Part shown: in pieces, positions 1-8,076 of the stretch | Layout: each line of letters begins with the position of its first letter | How positions within the stretch are numbered: position 1 is the first letter of the stretch | DNA from: Salinirussus salinus | GTDB taxonomy: Archaea > Halobacteriota > Halobacteria > Halobacteriales > Haloarculaceae | NCBI RefSeq assembly: GCF_009831455.1 | Contig: NZ_WOWO01000003.1 | Span: 372,001-436,000 of the forward strand | DNA: 64,000 nucleotides | Reading direction: 5' to 3' | Translations under genes and position numbers: made by a program | Notes under the pieces: generated by a model | Told to the model about the DNA's origin: nothing | Databases searched by the model: none | The model's input: the letters and a program-made list of their open reading frames with translations, nothing else

Positions 1-502
1 CGACGGCCTTCGGCCCCATGCCGGCAGCGTCGATCGCTGGGGTCGGCTCGGGGGGCTCGCACCGCAGCCGGAAGCCGTCGAGGTCGTAGTACTCGCCGTC
101 GTAGCTCACCCGCTCGCCGGCGAGCACCTGCTTTGCCACGTCGACGGTTTCGCGGGTGTACCGCAGGGGGTTGGCGAAGTCCTCGCCGTGCCAGTTCTCG
201 ATGACGATGGGGCCGGAGGGACCGAGCCCGAGCCGGAACCGCCCCCCCGAGACCTCCTGGAGGGTGGCGGCGGTCTGCCCGATGAGCGCGGCCGACCGGG
301 AGTAGATCGGCATGATCGAGGTGCCGATCCCGATCTCCTCGGTCCCGTGGGCGATGCTGGTCAGGACGGTGACGGCGTCCCGGCCCCAGGTCTCGGGGAG
401 CCAGGCGCGGTCGTAGCCCAGTCGCTCGGCGCGCTGGGCCTGCTCGACGAGGGTCTGGACGCTGGGCTGTGCGGCCACCGGGAGGAAGACGTCGCGTTTC
501 AC
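1..502 (-). CDS. LLM-class flavin/F420-dependent oxidoreductase, 3' part outside window
   Basis: The visible 167 N-terminal residues match the luciferase-like monooxygenase (LLM) TIM-barrel family: an opening strand (KRDVFLPVAAQPS), then GYDRAWLPETWGRD, an IGIGTSIMPIYSRSA segment and a GGRFRLGLGPSGP loop. Haloarchaeal members of this family usually bind F420 or FMN and oxidise or reduce small organic substrates; the substrate here is unknown. The gene runs off the left edge, so the C-terminal half is missing. I chose the GTG at 502 because a TATA-like box lies about 28 nt upstream, which suits a leaderless transcript. An in-frame GTG five codons earlier (517) is the alternative. It is transcribed away from the HAD hydrolase at 598. 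Confidence 0.85.
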   Translation of the reverse strand, partial: MKRDVFLPVAAQPSVQTLVEQAQRAERLGYDRAWLPETWGRDAVTVLTSIAHGTEEIGIGTSIMPIYSRSAALIGQTAATLQEVSGGRFRLGLGPSGPIVIENWHGEDFANPLRYTRETVDVAKQVLAGERVSYDGEYYDLDGFRLRCEPPEPTPAIDAAGMGPKAV

Positions 503-525
503 ACCGTGCCGGTCCACCCCCTCGC

Positions 526-534
526 CGAATAAGC
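526..534 (-). promoter_or_regulatory. TATA-like box for the LLM oxidoreductase
   Basis: On the minus strand this reads AGCTTATTC, centred about 28 nt upstream of the GTG at 502. That spacing fits an archaeal TATA box serving a leaderless transcript. Confidence 0.45.
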
Positions 535-597
535 TACCGGTAGCCGGGGACTGCGGTCCCGGTGCCCTCAAATACCCCCGGCTGGTGGGATACGTCC

Positions 598-1347
598 ATG
601 AGCGAACCCCCCGCGGAGTGGGACGCGGTCTTCTTCGACATCGGCGGTGTCATCGTCAGCCTCCCGGCGATCCGCGCCGGGTACGTCGACTACGTCGAGC
701 AGTTCGCCGCCGAGCGCGGCCTCGACCCCGAGCCCGCACTCGAGGCGTGGCGCGACCGTCTCGGCGAGCACTTCAAGGCTGCCGAGGGCCGGGAGTACCG
801 CTCGGCAGAGGAAGGGTACCGGAAGGCCTTCCAGCACATCGCCGACGGCGACATCGAGGAATCGGCGTGGCGTCCGGACTTCGAGCGGACGCTCCGGGCC
901 GCCCGCGAGCTGGAGCCGAACGCCGCCGAGACCATTCGGGGGCTCGACGACGCCGGCCTGTACCTCGGGATCATCTCCGACATCGACACCGCCGAAGCCC
1001 ACCGGATGCTGGAGGACCAGGGACTCGACACGGCCTTCGAGGGCATCACCACCTCCCAGGAGGTCGGCTACAAGAAGCCCGACGGGCGGATGTTCGAGGA
1101 CGCCCTCTCGACGGCCGAGCGCCACGGGGTCGACCCGGCCCGGTCGCTGATGGTCGGCGACCGCTACGAGCACGACATGCGGGGAGGGACGGAGGCGGGC
1201 CTGTGGACGGTCGCCTACGGCGGGACCGCCGCCGAGAACGCTGGTGAGCCCGGCGACGGCTACCGCGTCGACGACGAGTACGTCGACTTCGTCGTCGAGG
1301 ACCTCGCCGACGTCCTCGAGATCGTCGGCGCCGACGGCGGCGACTGA
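598..1347 (+). CDS. HAD-superfamily hydrolase (subfamily IA-like)
   Basis: A 249-residue haloacid-dehalogenase-fold protein, probably a small-molecule phosphatase. Motif I is FFDIGGVIVS with the nucleophile at Asp14. The usual second acid two residues later is Gly16, as also happens in YihX-type and epoxide-hydrolase N-domain HADs. Motif II is Ser127 in GIISDID, motif III the lysine pair KKPDG near 159-160, and motif IV GDRYEHD near 187-193. An alpha-helical cap fits between residues 20 and 105. An in-frame ATG at 562 would add 12 unconserved residues, so I took 598, where the family domain begins. The substrate cannot be read from sequence. Confidence 0.85.
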   Translation: MSEPPAEWDAVFFDIGGVIVSLPAIRAGYVDYVEQFAAERGLDPEPALEAWRDRLGEHFKAAEGREYRSAEEGYRKAFQHIADGDIEESAWRPDFERTLRAARELEPNAAETIRGLDDAGLYLGIISDIDTAEAHRMLEDQGLDTAFEGITTSQEVGYKKPDGRMFEDALSTAERHGVDPARSLMVGDRYEHDMRGGTEAGLWTVAYGGTAAENAGEPGDGYRVDDEYVDFVVEDLADVLEIVGADGGD

Positions 1348-1376
1348 GCGGGCGGCGCCGGGAGAAACGCGGTGGC

Positions 1377-2861
1377 CTACTCCAGCAGGTCGTAGTCGCG
1401 GTCCTCGTGCTGGACAGAGACCCACTTGGGCTCGACCATCTCGTCCATCACCCACTCGCCGTTGTACCGGCCCAGCCCCGACTCCTTCACGCCGCCGAAG
1501 GGGGCGTTGGGTTCGTCCTGGATCGGGTGGTCGTTGACGTGGACCATCCCGGCCTCGACCTGGTCCGCGAGTTCGCGCGCGCGGTCGAGGTCCCGACACT
1601 GAACCGCCGCGGCCAGCCCGTACTCGGTGTCGTTGGCGACCTCAATGGCTTCCTCCGTCGAGGACACTTCGATCACGGGTGCGACGGGGCCGAAGTGCTC
1701 GTTGCAGGAGGCGGCCATGTCGTTCGTCGCGTCCGAGAGGACCGTCGGCTCGACGAAGAGCCCCTCCGCCTCGCCGCCGGTTTCGAGCGTCGCGCCCTCC
1801 TCGACGGTCTGTTCGACGTACGCGAGCAGGTCGTCGCGCTGGCTCTCGTTGACCACGGGCCCGAAGTCGACGCCGTCCTCGGCGGGGTCGCCGACCGTCA
1901 GCGACTCGGCGTGCTCGACCAGCCGGTCGACGTACTCGTCGTAGACGTCCTCGTGGACGATGTGACGGTTGATGGAGATGCAGACCTGGCCCTGGTGGGT
2001 AAAGGAGCCGACGGCGCCGACCTCGGCCGCCTGCTCGACGTCGACGTCGGCGGTGACGACGTTGGGGCCGTTGCCCCCGAGTTCGAGCGCGGGGAGGGCG
2101 ATGCTGCTGCCGGCCTGGCTGGCGACCCGCTTGCCGACGCTCGTCGAGCCGGTGAAGGAGATGGTCCGCGGAATCGGGTGGCCAGCCATCCGGTCGCCGA
2201 TATCGGAGCCGCGGCCGGTGACGACGTTGACGACGCCGTCGGGGAGGCCGACCTCGTCGGCGACCCGCGCCAGCCACAGCCCGCCCGTGATCGGCGTGTC
2301 GGAGGCGGGCTTGACGACGACCGTGTTCCCGAGCACCAGCGCGGGCGCCAGCGCCCGCGTGGTCAGGTGGAGCGGGAAGTTCCACGGCGAGATGACCCCC
2401 ACGACCCCCACCGGCTCGTGGACGATGTGGTGTTTCTTGCCCTCGAAGAACTGGGAGTCCCGGACCTCCTCCTCGGGCGGCTCGAGTTCGAGCGCGGTCT
2501 GGAAGTCGACCATCGCGATGGTTGCCTCCTGGCCCGCTTTCCCCTGGGTGCTGCCGCCCTCCCGGACCAGGAGGTCGACGACCTCGGCGAGGCGGGCCTC
2601 GAACTCCTCGAGGAACGCGCCGACCAGTTCGACCCGTTTCTCCCGGCCCATCGCCTCCCACTCGGGCTGGGCCGCGTCGGCGGCCTCGTAGGCAGCGTCG
2701 ACGTCGTCCTCGGTCGCCGCCGGCACCTCCGCGACCGTCTCCCGTGTCGCGGGGTTCTCGACCGGGATCGTCTCGCCGCTTGACGGCCCGGTCCACTCGC
2801 CGTCGATGTAGAGTCTGCTCCACTCGGCGTCGGCTTCCGATGATTGTTTCGACATCGACAC
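1377..2861 (-). CDS. NAD(P)-dependent aldehyde dehydrogenase
   Basis: A 494-residue member of the aldehyde dehydrogenase superfamily, which oxidises an aldehyde to its acid with NAD(P)+. The catalytic set is complete: Asn161 in SPWNFPLH, Lys184 in VVKPASDTP, the cofactor loop FTGSTSVG near 236-243, general base Glu260 in LELGGNGP and nucleophile Cys294 in HQGQVCISI. The length is normal for the family. It lies in the same direction as the small membrane protein and the PaaG-like crotonase upstream, opposite to the ThDP decarboxylase at 4100. Oxidation of the aldehyde that such a decarboxylase would release is a plausible role, for example benzaldehyde or phenylacetaldehyde, but that is inference from proximity. 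Confidence 0.93.
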   Translation of the reverse strand: MSMSKQSSEADAEWSRLYIDGEWTGPSSGETIPVENPATRETVAEVPAATEDDVDAAYEAADAAQPEWEAMGREKRVELVGAFLEEFEARLAEVVDLLVREGGSTQGKAGQEATIAMVDFQTALELEPPEEEVRDSQFFEGKKHHIVHEPVGVVGVISPWNFPLHLTTRALAPALVLGNTVVVKPASDTPITGGLWLARVADEVGLPDGVVNVVTGRGSDIGDRMAGHPIPRTISFTGSTSVGKRVASQAGSSIALPALELGGNGPNVVTADVDVEQAAEVGAVGSFTHQGQVCISINRHIVHEDVYDEYVDRLVEHAESLTVGDPAEDGVDFGPVVNESQRDDLLAYVEQTVEEGATLETGGEAEGLFVEPTVLSDATNDMAASCNEHFGPVAPVIEVSSTEEAIEVANDTEYGLAAAVQCRDLDRARELADQVEAGMVHVNDHPIQDEPNAPFGGVKESGLGRYNGEWVMDEMVEPKWVSVQHEDRDYDLLE

Positions 2862-2934
2862 AATGGAGGGGCGGACAGGTGAAAACAGTTTTCGTGGCGT
2901 TGACCAGTTCGGGTGGGGCCGTCCGGCGGCCGGC

Positions 2935-3072
2935 TCAGAGCAGGCTGAACACGAGCAGCGGGACCAGGAACATGATGACGAACAGTACGCCGATGACGAC
3001 CCCGTAGCCGACGGCGGTCAGCAGTCCTGTCCGCACTGCCGGGTGGTCGAAGTCCGCGAGCGGGTTGTCCAT
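2935..3072 (-). CDS. Small single-pass membrane protein, 45 aa
   Basis: This very short frame encodes an acidic N-terminus (MDNPLADFDHPAVRTG) followed by one long hydrophobic segment from about residue 17 to the end. It sits alone between the aldehyde dehydrogenase and the crotonase genes, with clear gaps on both sides. The typical haloarchaeal acidic start and the clean hydrophobic helix suggest a real gene. I do not recognise a named function. Candidates are a membrane-anchored accessory peptide or a conserved haloarchaeal micro-protein. Confidence 0.6.
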   Translation of the reverse strand: MDNPLADFDHPAVRTGLLTAVGYGVVIGVLFVIMFLVPLLVFSLL

Positions 3073-3169
3073 ACACAGGTGTCCGCCCGGACCGTCTTAA
3101 ATGGTGTCGAACGAAACCGGGGTAGTCGGCCTGTCGGCGCGACCCGCAGGCACGACCCTGGCCCGACGC

Positions 3170-3964
3170 TTACCGCCCCTCGAACTCGGGCTCGCGGTCC
3201 TCGAGGAAGGCCTCGACGCCCTCGCGGTGGTCGTGGCTGTCGAAGACGACGCCCTGGGCGGCGGCCTCGTCGTGTAGCGCCTGCTCCAGGTCCTTCTCGA
3301 TGCCGTCCTGGATGAGCCGCTTGGCCCGGCTCAGCGCGACCGTCGGGCCGGCGGCGATCCGGTCGACCATGGCTCCAGCCTGGTCCTCGAACTCCTCGTC
3401 GGGGTAGACGTGGTTGAAGAGTCCGAGGTCGTCGGCCTCCGCGGCGCCGAGGATCTCGCCGGTGAACACCAGCTCCTTGGCCTTGTTGACGCCGACAACG
3501 CGCGGCAGCAGGTATGAGGTGCCGCCGTCGACGCTCAGGCCGACCTGGTTGAACACGAAGCCGATGCTCGCCGAGTCGCTCGCGAGCACGACGTCACAGC
3601 CGATGGCGAGGTTCGCGCCCGCGCCCACGGCGGGCCCGTCGACCTTCGCGACCGTGGGGTAGGTGCAGGTGACCAGTTTCACCATCGTCTCGCTGAGCCC
3701 GCGCTCGAGCTGGTCGACGGCCTCGTCCAGGGACTCGTCGCCCTCCAGTCGGTCTTTCATCCCCTGGATGTCGCCGCCGGCCGAGAAGGCCCCGCCCGCG
3801 CCCTCGACGACCACACAGCGGACGTCGTCCCGCTCCTCGACGGTGTCGAGGTGGTTCTCGATCCCCTCGGAGATGGGGCCGGTCACGGGGTTCATCCGGT
3901 CGGGCTGGTTCATCGTCAGTGTCGCTACGCCGTCCTCGACGTCGAGTAGTACTGCGTCGCTCAT
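3170..3964 (-). CDS. Crotonase-family enoyl-CoA hydratase/isomerase, PaaG-like
   Basis: A 264-residue crotonase-fold protein. The oxyanion-hole segments are present (SAGGDIQGMK near 61-70 and DGPAVGAGANLA near 109-120). The classical hydratase glutamate pair is absent: the region reads FNQVGLSVDGGTSYLLP, with an aspartate at about 146, which is the pattern of PaaG-type isomerases such as 1,2-epoxyphenylacetyl-CoA isomerase. It is therefore more likely an isomerase than a beta-oxidation hydratase. The start at 3964 gives the standard family N-terminus; much longer minus-strand reading through the next gene is a high-GC artefact. It is divergent from the ThDP decarboxylase at 4100, about 135 bp away, so they may share a control region. 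Confidence 0.85.
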   Translation of the reverse strand: MSDAVLLDVEDGVATLTMNQPDRMNPVTGPISEGIENHLDTVEERDDVRCVVVEGAGGAFSAGGDIQGMKDRLEGDESLDEAVDQLERGLSETMVKLVTCTYPTVAKVDGPAVGAGANLAIGCDVVLASDSASIGFVFNQVGLSVDGGTSYLLPRVVGVNKAKELVFTGEILGAAEADDLGLFNHVYPDEEFEDQAGAMVDRIAAGPTVALSRAKRLIQDGIEKDLEQALHDEAAAQGVVFDSHDHREGVEAFLEDREPEFEGR

Positions 3965-4099
3965 TGGTTGCCTCGTGGCCGGCCGACGCGCGCCGGGGAG
4001 TAAAAGCTTCCCTCGCTGGACGGTGGCGGGGGGCCCGTCCCGGTGTGTGGCGGCTACGCCAACTATTTTGCCCGTGGGGCGTGCAGAAGCGGACATCTC

Positions 4100-5797
4100 A
4101 TGACAGACAGCTACACCGGTGCGGACCTGTTTACCGACGCCCTCGAGGCCTACGACGTCGAGCACGTCTTCGGCAATCCCGGGACCACCGAACTCCCGAT
4201 CATGCAGTCCATCGTGAACAGCGAGCTGGAGTACATCCTGGGCGCCCACGAGGACGTCGCGGTCGGGATGGCCTCGGGCTACGCCGCCACCCGCCGGTAC
4301 CACACCGACGACGACCCGTCGATCAACCCCGCGGGCGTGGTCAACCTCCACATCACGCCCGGGCTGGCCCACGGGGTCGGCAACATCTACGGCGCCAGCT
4401 TCGCGGGCACGCCGCTCGTGGTGACGGCGGGCAACCACGAGCGCGACTTCCGTCACGAGGAGCCGCTTCTGTACGGCGAACTGGAGGAGATGGTCGACCA
4501 GTTCTGCAAGTGGTCCGACGAGGTGCTCGACGTCCGGGCGCTGCCCACGATGCTCCGGCGGGCCTTCCGGGTCGCCCTGACCCCTCCACAGGGGCCGGTC
4601 TTCCTCGGCCTTCCACAGGACGTGATGCTCCAGGAGACCGACCCCTCCGAGGTCGAGCCCCTGGGCCCGATCCCGTCGGCGGGGGCGGGCGACCCGGGCC
4701 AGGTCGCGGAGGCCGCCGACCTGCTCGCGGAGGCCGACGAGCCCGTGTTCGTGCTGGGCGACGAGGTAGCGCGCGCGGGAGGAGACGCCGTCGACGCCGC
4801 CGTCGACTTCGCGGAAGCCGCCGGGGCCGCGGTCTACGCCGAGGTGCTGGCCTGCGAGGTGAACTTCCCCGGCGACCACCCGCAGTGGATCTCCTACATG
4901 CCCGCCGCCGAGAGCCTCCTCCAGAGCCTGATGGACACCGACACGCTGGTCTTCGTCGGTACCTCCACCCACACCACGCTGATGCACCACGAGGACGACC
5001 TGGTGAGCCCCGACGCCACCTGCATCCACGTCAGCCCGGAGGCCTGGGAGGTCGGCAAGAACTACCACGCCGACGCGGCCGTCGTCGGCGACACCGGCCT
5101 CGTGATGGAACAGCTCGCCGACCGCCTCGAGGAACGGGTCTCCGAGCGCGAGCGCGAGCGCCGGCTCGACGTGGTCCGGGAGACCAAGGAATCGCTCTCG
5201 GAGTTGATGATGTCGATCAGCGTCGACGAGGCCGAGGAGGGCGAGAGCCGCGCGGGCAAACACGAACTCGTCGACGCGCTCCGGGAGGTCGCCCCCGACG
5301 CCTATATCGTCGACGAGGGGGTCACCTCCAAGTATCCCCTGCTGGTGCGCTGGCCGCTTGCCCCGCAGCAGTACATCTCGAACAAGGGCGGCGGCCTGGG
5401 CTACGGGCTACCGGCCTCAATCGGCGCGGCGCTCGCGGAGTCGATGCGCGATGAGCCCCGGGACGTGCTGGGCTACGTCGGCGACGGTTCGTACCTGTAC
5501 TATCCCCACGCCATCTACTCGGCCGCGCGGTACGACCTGGACCTGACGGTGGTCATCTCCGACAACCGCAACTACCGGATCCTCAAGAACAACACCGCGA
5601 ACATCTACGGCGGCGACGCCGAGGACTACGAGTACACGGGGATGGACTTCGAGCCACCGGTCGACCTCGTCGCGAACGCCGAGAGCCACGGCGCCGACGG
5701 CCACCTGGTGGAGACACCCGAGGAGATCGCCCCCACCGTCGAGGAAGCGATGGACAGCGAGGGCGTCGACGTGGTGGACGTGCTCGTCCACGACTGA
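4100..5797 (+). CDS. ThDP-dependent decarboxylase, benzoylformate-decarboxylase-like
   Basis: A 565-residue thiamine-diphosphate enzyme with the three-domain layout of acetolactate synthase and benzoylformate decarboxylase. The N-terminal PYR domain has FGNPGTTELP and the cofactor-activating Glu51 in GAHEDVAVGMASG. A central domain follows, then a C-terminal PP domain with the Mg/ThDP motif starting at GDGS (about 461) and closing at ISDNRNYRILKNN. The FGNPGTTELP opening and the DNxNYxIL ending are typical of the benzoylformate-decarboxylase branch, which non-oxidatively decarboxylates aryl 2-oxoacids to aldehydes. I chose ATG 4100 because earlier in-frame starts add non-conserved sequence. 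It is divergent from a PaaG-like gene, and an aldehyde dehydrogenase lies nearby. Confidence 0.88.
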   Translation: MTDSYTGADLFTDALEAYDVEHVFGNPGTTELPIMQSIVNSELEYILGAHEDVAVGMASGYAATRRYHTDDDPSINPAGVVNLHITPGLAHGVGNIYGASFAGTPLVVTAGNHERDFRHEEPLLYGELEEMVDQFCKWSDEVLDVRALPTMLRRAFRVALTPPQGPVFLGLPQDVMLQETDPSEVEPLGPIPSAGAGDPGQVAEAADLLAEADEPVFVLGDEVARAGGDAVDAAVDFAEAAGAAVYAEVLACEVNFPGDHPQWISYMPAAESLLQSLMDTDTLVFVGTSTHTTLMHHEDDLVSPDATCIHVSPEAWEVGKNYHADAAVVGDTGLVMEQLADRLEERVSERERERRLDVVRETKESLSELMMSISVDEAEEGESRAGKHELVDALREVAPDAYIVDEGVTSKYPLLVRWPLAPQQYISNKGGGLGYGLPASIGAALAESMRDEPRDVLGYVGDGSYLYYPHAIYSAARYDLDLTVVISDNRNYRILKNNTANIYGGDAEDYEYTGMDFEPPVDLVANAESHGADGHLVETPEEIAPTVEEAMDSEGVDVVDVLVHD

Positions 5798-5898
5798 CGA
5801 CCGCCCCGTCTCAGTATAACTTTAGCCGTGGATTTGCGGGCACGTCACTTCTTCATCAAACTGCCAAACGCAATCCATTGCTCTCACACGGTGCAAGA

Positions 5899-5917
5899 TA
5901 CAGAGCGCATAGTCAGC
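5899..5917. repeat. Copy 1 of a 19-nt motif repeated at 20231
   Basis: The sequence TACAGAGCGCATAGTCAGC here and TACAGCGCGCGTAGTCAGC at 20231-20249 agree at 17 of 19 positions, with further loose similarity just upstream (GTG and C/GAAGA). This copy lies in the 177-bp gap between two convergent genes, so a promoter role is unlikely here. It may be the worn end of a mobile element. Confidence 0.4.
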
Positions 5918-5974
5918 ATATGGTGAGGGGTGAGCGCGCACGGAGGACTACATCGAGTGGGACGAGTTCGCCCT

Positions 5975-6892
5975 CTATTCAGGGGCCGGAGTACGGGCAG
6001 TTGCCGCCTCGAAGGCGTCTGCGACGGCGACGGCTCCTTCGGCGAATCGTCTGAGTTCGTCGCCGTCCCGTATGGACGCCATCGTCTCGACGTACACCAT
6101 CGTCTCGTCACTCGGGATGTCCTTTAGGATAGCGTCCCCCATTCCAACCCCGAACATGGAACCCCCTGCCTCCTCGGTCAACCTGGCGGCCACGCCGGAC
6201 GCGTCCCCGACGGCAGCGATCTGGAAGTCTCGAATCGCGCGTAACGCCCTCCCCGACTGGCCCTCGCTGACGGCCTCCACGGCCGCAGGCGGGGTCCCCT
6301 TGAGAAAGAGGCCGTCCTCGGCGACGGCGAAGACCCCCTCCGCGCCGGAGTCGGTCTCGGACGTGTCGTCGATTCCGAGCATTCCGGACCCCCCGGCGCT
6401 GCCGTCCCCTCGGCTGGCTGGAGAGGCGATTACTCCCCCGTCTGCAGCGCCGGACAGTTCCGCCTCTACGATCGTGTACGTGACTCGATGAGTACTGGTA
6501 TCCCCATCGCTTCTGACTGACTGGTGTCTCCCCTCATTGCCCTGTTTCTCACGGCGATACACGTAGCGGATAGTGACGGGCCGGCCGTCGATGCTCCCCG
6601 TCAGTTCCAGTGCGCCATCGGACGAGCCGTCTCCGACTGGGCTGAGCCCCGCCTGCCGGCCCGCCGCTTCCCACTGCTTGGCCTCGTGTCGCTCCTGGAT
6701 GAAGCGGAGAACGAGCAACCCGGCAAAGGCGACTCCGATAGCGGCGATGAGTGCCCCATACGAACCACCTGGGAAGTCCGAGATGGTCAGCCAGGGCTCT
6801 GCCGCGCCGTCGCCGACGGCGAGCCCCGCCCAGATTACGAGTCCTATCCATGCGACCGCCGCTACCTTGTAAAGCGCTCCCTGCAGGTCCAT
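5975..6892 (-). CDS. Hypothetical two-helix membrane protein, 305 aa
   Basis: I do not recognise this family. The N-terminus has two membrane helices (about residues 8-26 and 46-63) with a short acidic loop between them. A soluble region of about 240 residues follows, with a basic patch (RYVYRREKQGNEGR near 110) and a glycine/serine-rich low-complexity stretch near 145-180. The rest looks globular and may face the cytoplasm. Its codons are less GC-rich than its neighbours, which hints at transfer or relaxed selection. A T/A-rich block at 6921-6930, about 33 nt upstream of the ATG, may be its TATA box. The gene is convergent with the ThDP decarboxylase. Confidence 0.75.
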   Translation of the reverse strand: MDLQGALYKVAAVAWIGLVIWAGLAVGDGAAEPWLTISDFPGGSYGALIAAIGVAFAGLLVLRFIQERHEAKQWEAAGRQAGLSPVGDGSSDGALELTGSIDGRPVTIRYVYRREKQGNEGRHQSVRSDGDTSTHRVTYTIVEAELSGAADGGVIASPASRGDGSAGGSGMLGIDDTSETDSGAEGVFAVAEDGLFLKGTPPAAVEAVSEGQSGRALRAIRDFQIAAVGDASGVAARLTEEAGGSMFGVGMGDAILKDIPSDETMVYVETMASIRDGDELRRFAEGAVAVADAFEAATARTPAPE

Positions 6893-7067
6893 GATCTCTC
6901 ACCAGCATCTGCCTGTACGGTTTTAAATCATTGGCTAGATACACTCTCTATATCGGTCACGTCTCTTCTGTCAGCGGGTCGTACTCTCCGCCCATTGTTG
7001 CGGTGACGGATCAGGAACAGGCTTGGAACACGACTCAGCCACCACCGCTCTCGGCCGCTGTCTCCCC

Positions 7068-7838
7068 TCACTCCCCGTCGAGCACGTGGTCCCGCACCTC
7101 AGGGAGCACCGTCTCGGCGCGGTTCTGGAAGACGTAGGAGGCGCGGCCGTCGAGCGGGGTCGGGTCGAGGTTGACCACCGCGAGCGTCGCGCCGCGGTCG
7201 GCGGCGGTCTCGGGGAGGCTCGCGGCCGGCTCGACGGTCAGCGACGAGCCGACGACCAGAAAGAGGTCGCTTCGCTCGGCGGCGGCGTGGGCCGTGAGGT
7301 GTGCGTACTCGGGCAGCGACTCCCCGAAGAGGACGCTGCCCGGCTTCAGCGGGCTCCCGCAGTCCGGGCAGGCCGGCGGCCGCTCGCCGCCCTCGGCCCG
7401 CTCGCGGGCGGGGTCGGCCGGGCCGCGGTACCGGCAGGCGGCCCCCGAACAGACGACCCGGTCCCCCGAGCCGTGGAGCTCGACCACGGCATCGTCGGGC
7501 GCGCCCGCCGCCTGGTGGAGCCCGTCGGTGTTCTGGGTGACGAGCGTGTCCACCGCGCCCGCGCGGACCAGGTCCGCCAGGCTCCCGTGGGCCGGGTTCG
7601 GGTCGGGGTCCGCGGGGAAGACCTCGCCGCGGGCGGCCAGCCAGTCGTTCCAGAACCCGCCGGGGTCGTCCTCGAAGCGCCGGATGTCGAACTGGTCGCG
7701 GTCGTACCGCTCCCAGATGCCGTCGTCGCTCCGGAAGTCAGGGATCCCGGAGGCCGTGCTCACCCCCGCCCCGGTCAGGACGGTCACCGCGTCGGCGTCG
7801 GCCACGGCGCGGGCGAGGAGTTCGGTCCGCTCGGTCAT
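7068..7838 (-). CDS. Sir2-family NAD-dependent protein deacylase
   Basis: A 256-residue sirtuin that would remove acyl groups from lysines using NAD+. The NAD-binding loops are GAGVSTASGIPDFRS (23-37) and TQNTDGLHQ (101-109), and the catalytic histidine is His122 in ELHGSGD. The zinc module has four cysteines, Cys130, Cys135, Cys157 and Cys160; the first pair is spaced CxxxxC rather than the usual CxxC. The SSLTVEPA segment near 198-205 is the usual ribose-binding region. The ATG at 7838 gives a family-sized protein. The gene diverges from the etf operon. Possible substrates in haloarchaea include acylated metabolic enzymes or chromatin proteins; none is shown here. Confidence 0.92.
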   Translation of the reverse strand: MTERTELLARAVADADAVTVLTGAGVSTASGIPDFRSDDGIWERYDRDQFDIRRFEDDPGGFWNDWLAARGEVFPADPDPNPAHGSLADLVRAGAVDTLVTQNTDGLHQAAGAPDDAVVELHGSGDRVVCSGAACRYRGPADPARERAEGGERPPACPDCGSPLKPGSVLFGESLPEYAHLTAHAAAERSDLFLVVGSSLTVEPAASLPETAADRGATLAVVNLDPTPLDGRASYVFQNRAETVLPEVRDHVLDGE

Positions 7839-8045
7839 ACCCGCACTGTCGGCCGAACGGCAACTAAACGTTGCGGGGGCCAGTGCGGGCCGAAGACCGC
7901 CGCGAGCGGAGGTCGTCACGGGCGAGGGCGGGGCGTTCGCGTGGCAGGGCGGGCGTGCCACGGCGGCCGAGAGCCGCCGTCCCGGGGCGCTCCGCGAACG
8001 ACGGAAAAAACCGCGCTACATCCGCGCTGTAGCGGGAACGGAAAC

Positions 8046-8054
8046 GCTTAATCC
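8046..8054 (+). promoter_or_regulatory. Promoter of the etfB-etfA-etfD operon
   Basis: GCTTAATCC preceded by purine-rich GGAAAC (BRE-like) is centred about 27 nt upstream of the ATG at 8077. This is the arrangement of a leaderless haloarchaeal promoter and supports that start. Confidence 0.55.
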
Positions 8055-8076
8055 GGAAGGTTCCAACCCAACGAGT

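Noticed and set aside
7839-8076. A riboswitch or RNA upstream of etfB
   Set aside because: The region has GC-rich palindromic patches but the TATA box 27 nt from the ATG leaves no leader to hold a riboswitch.
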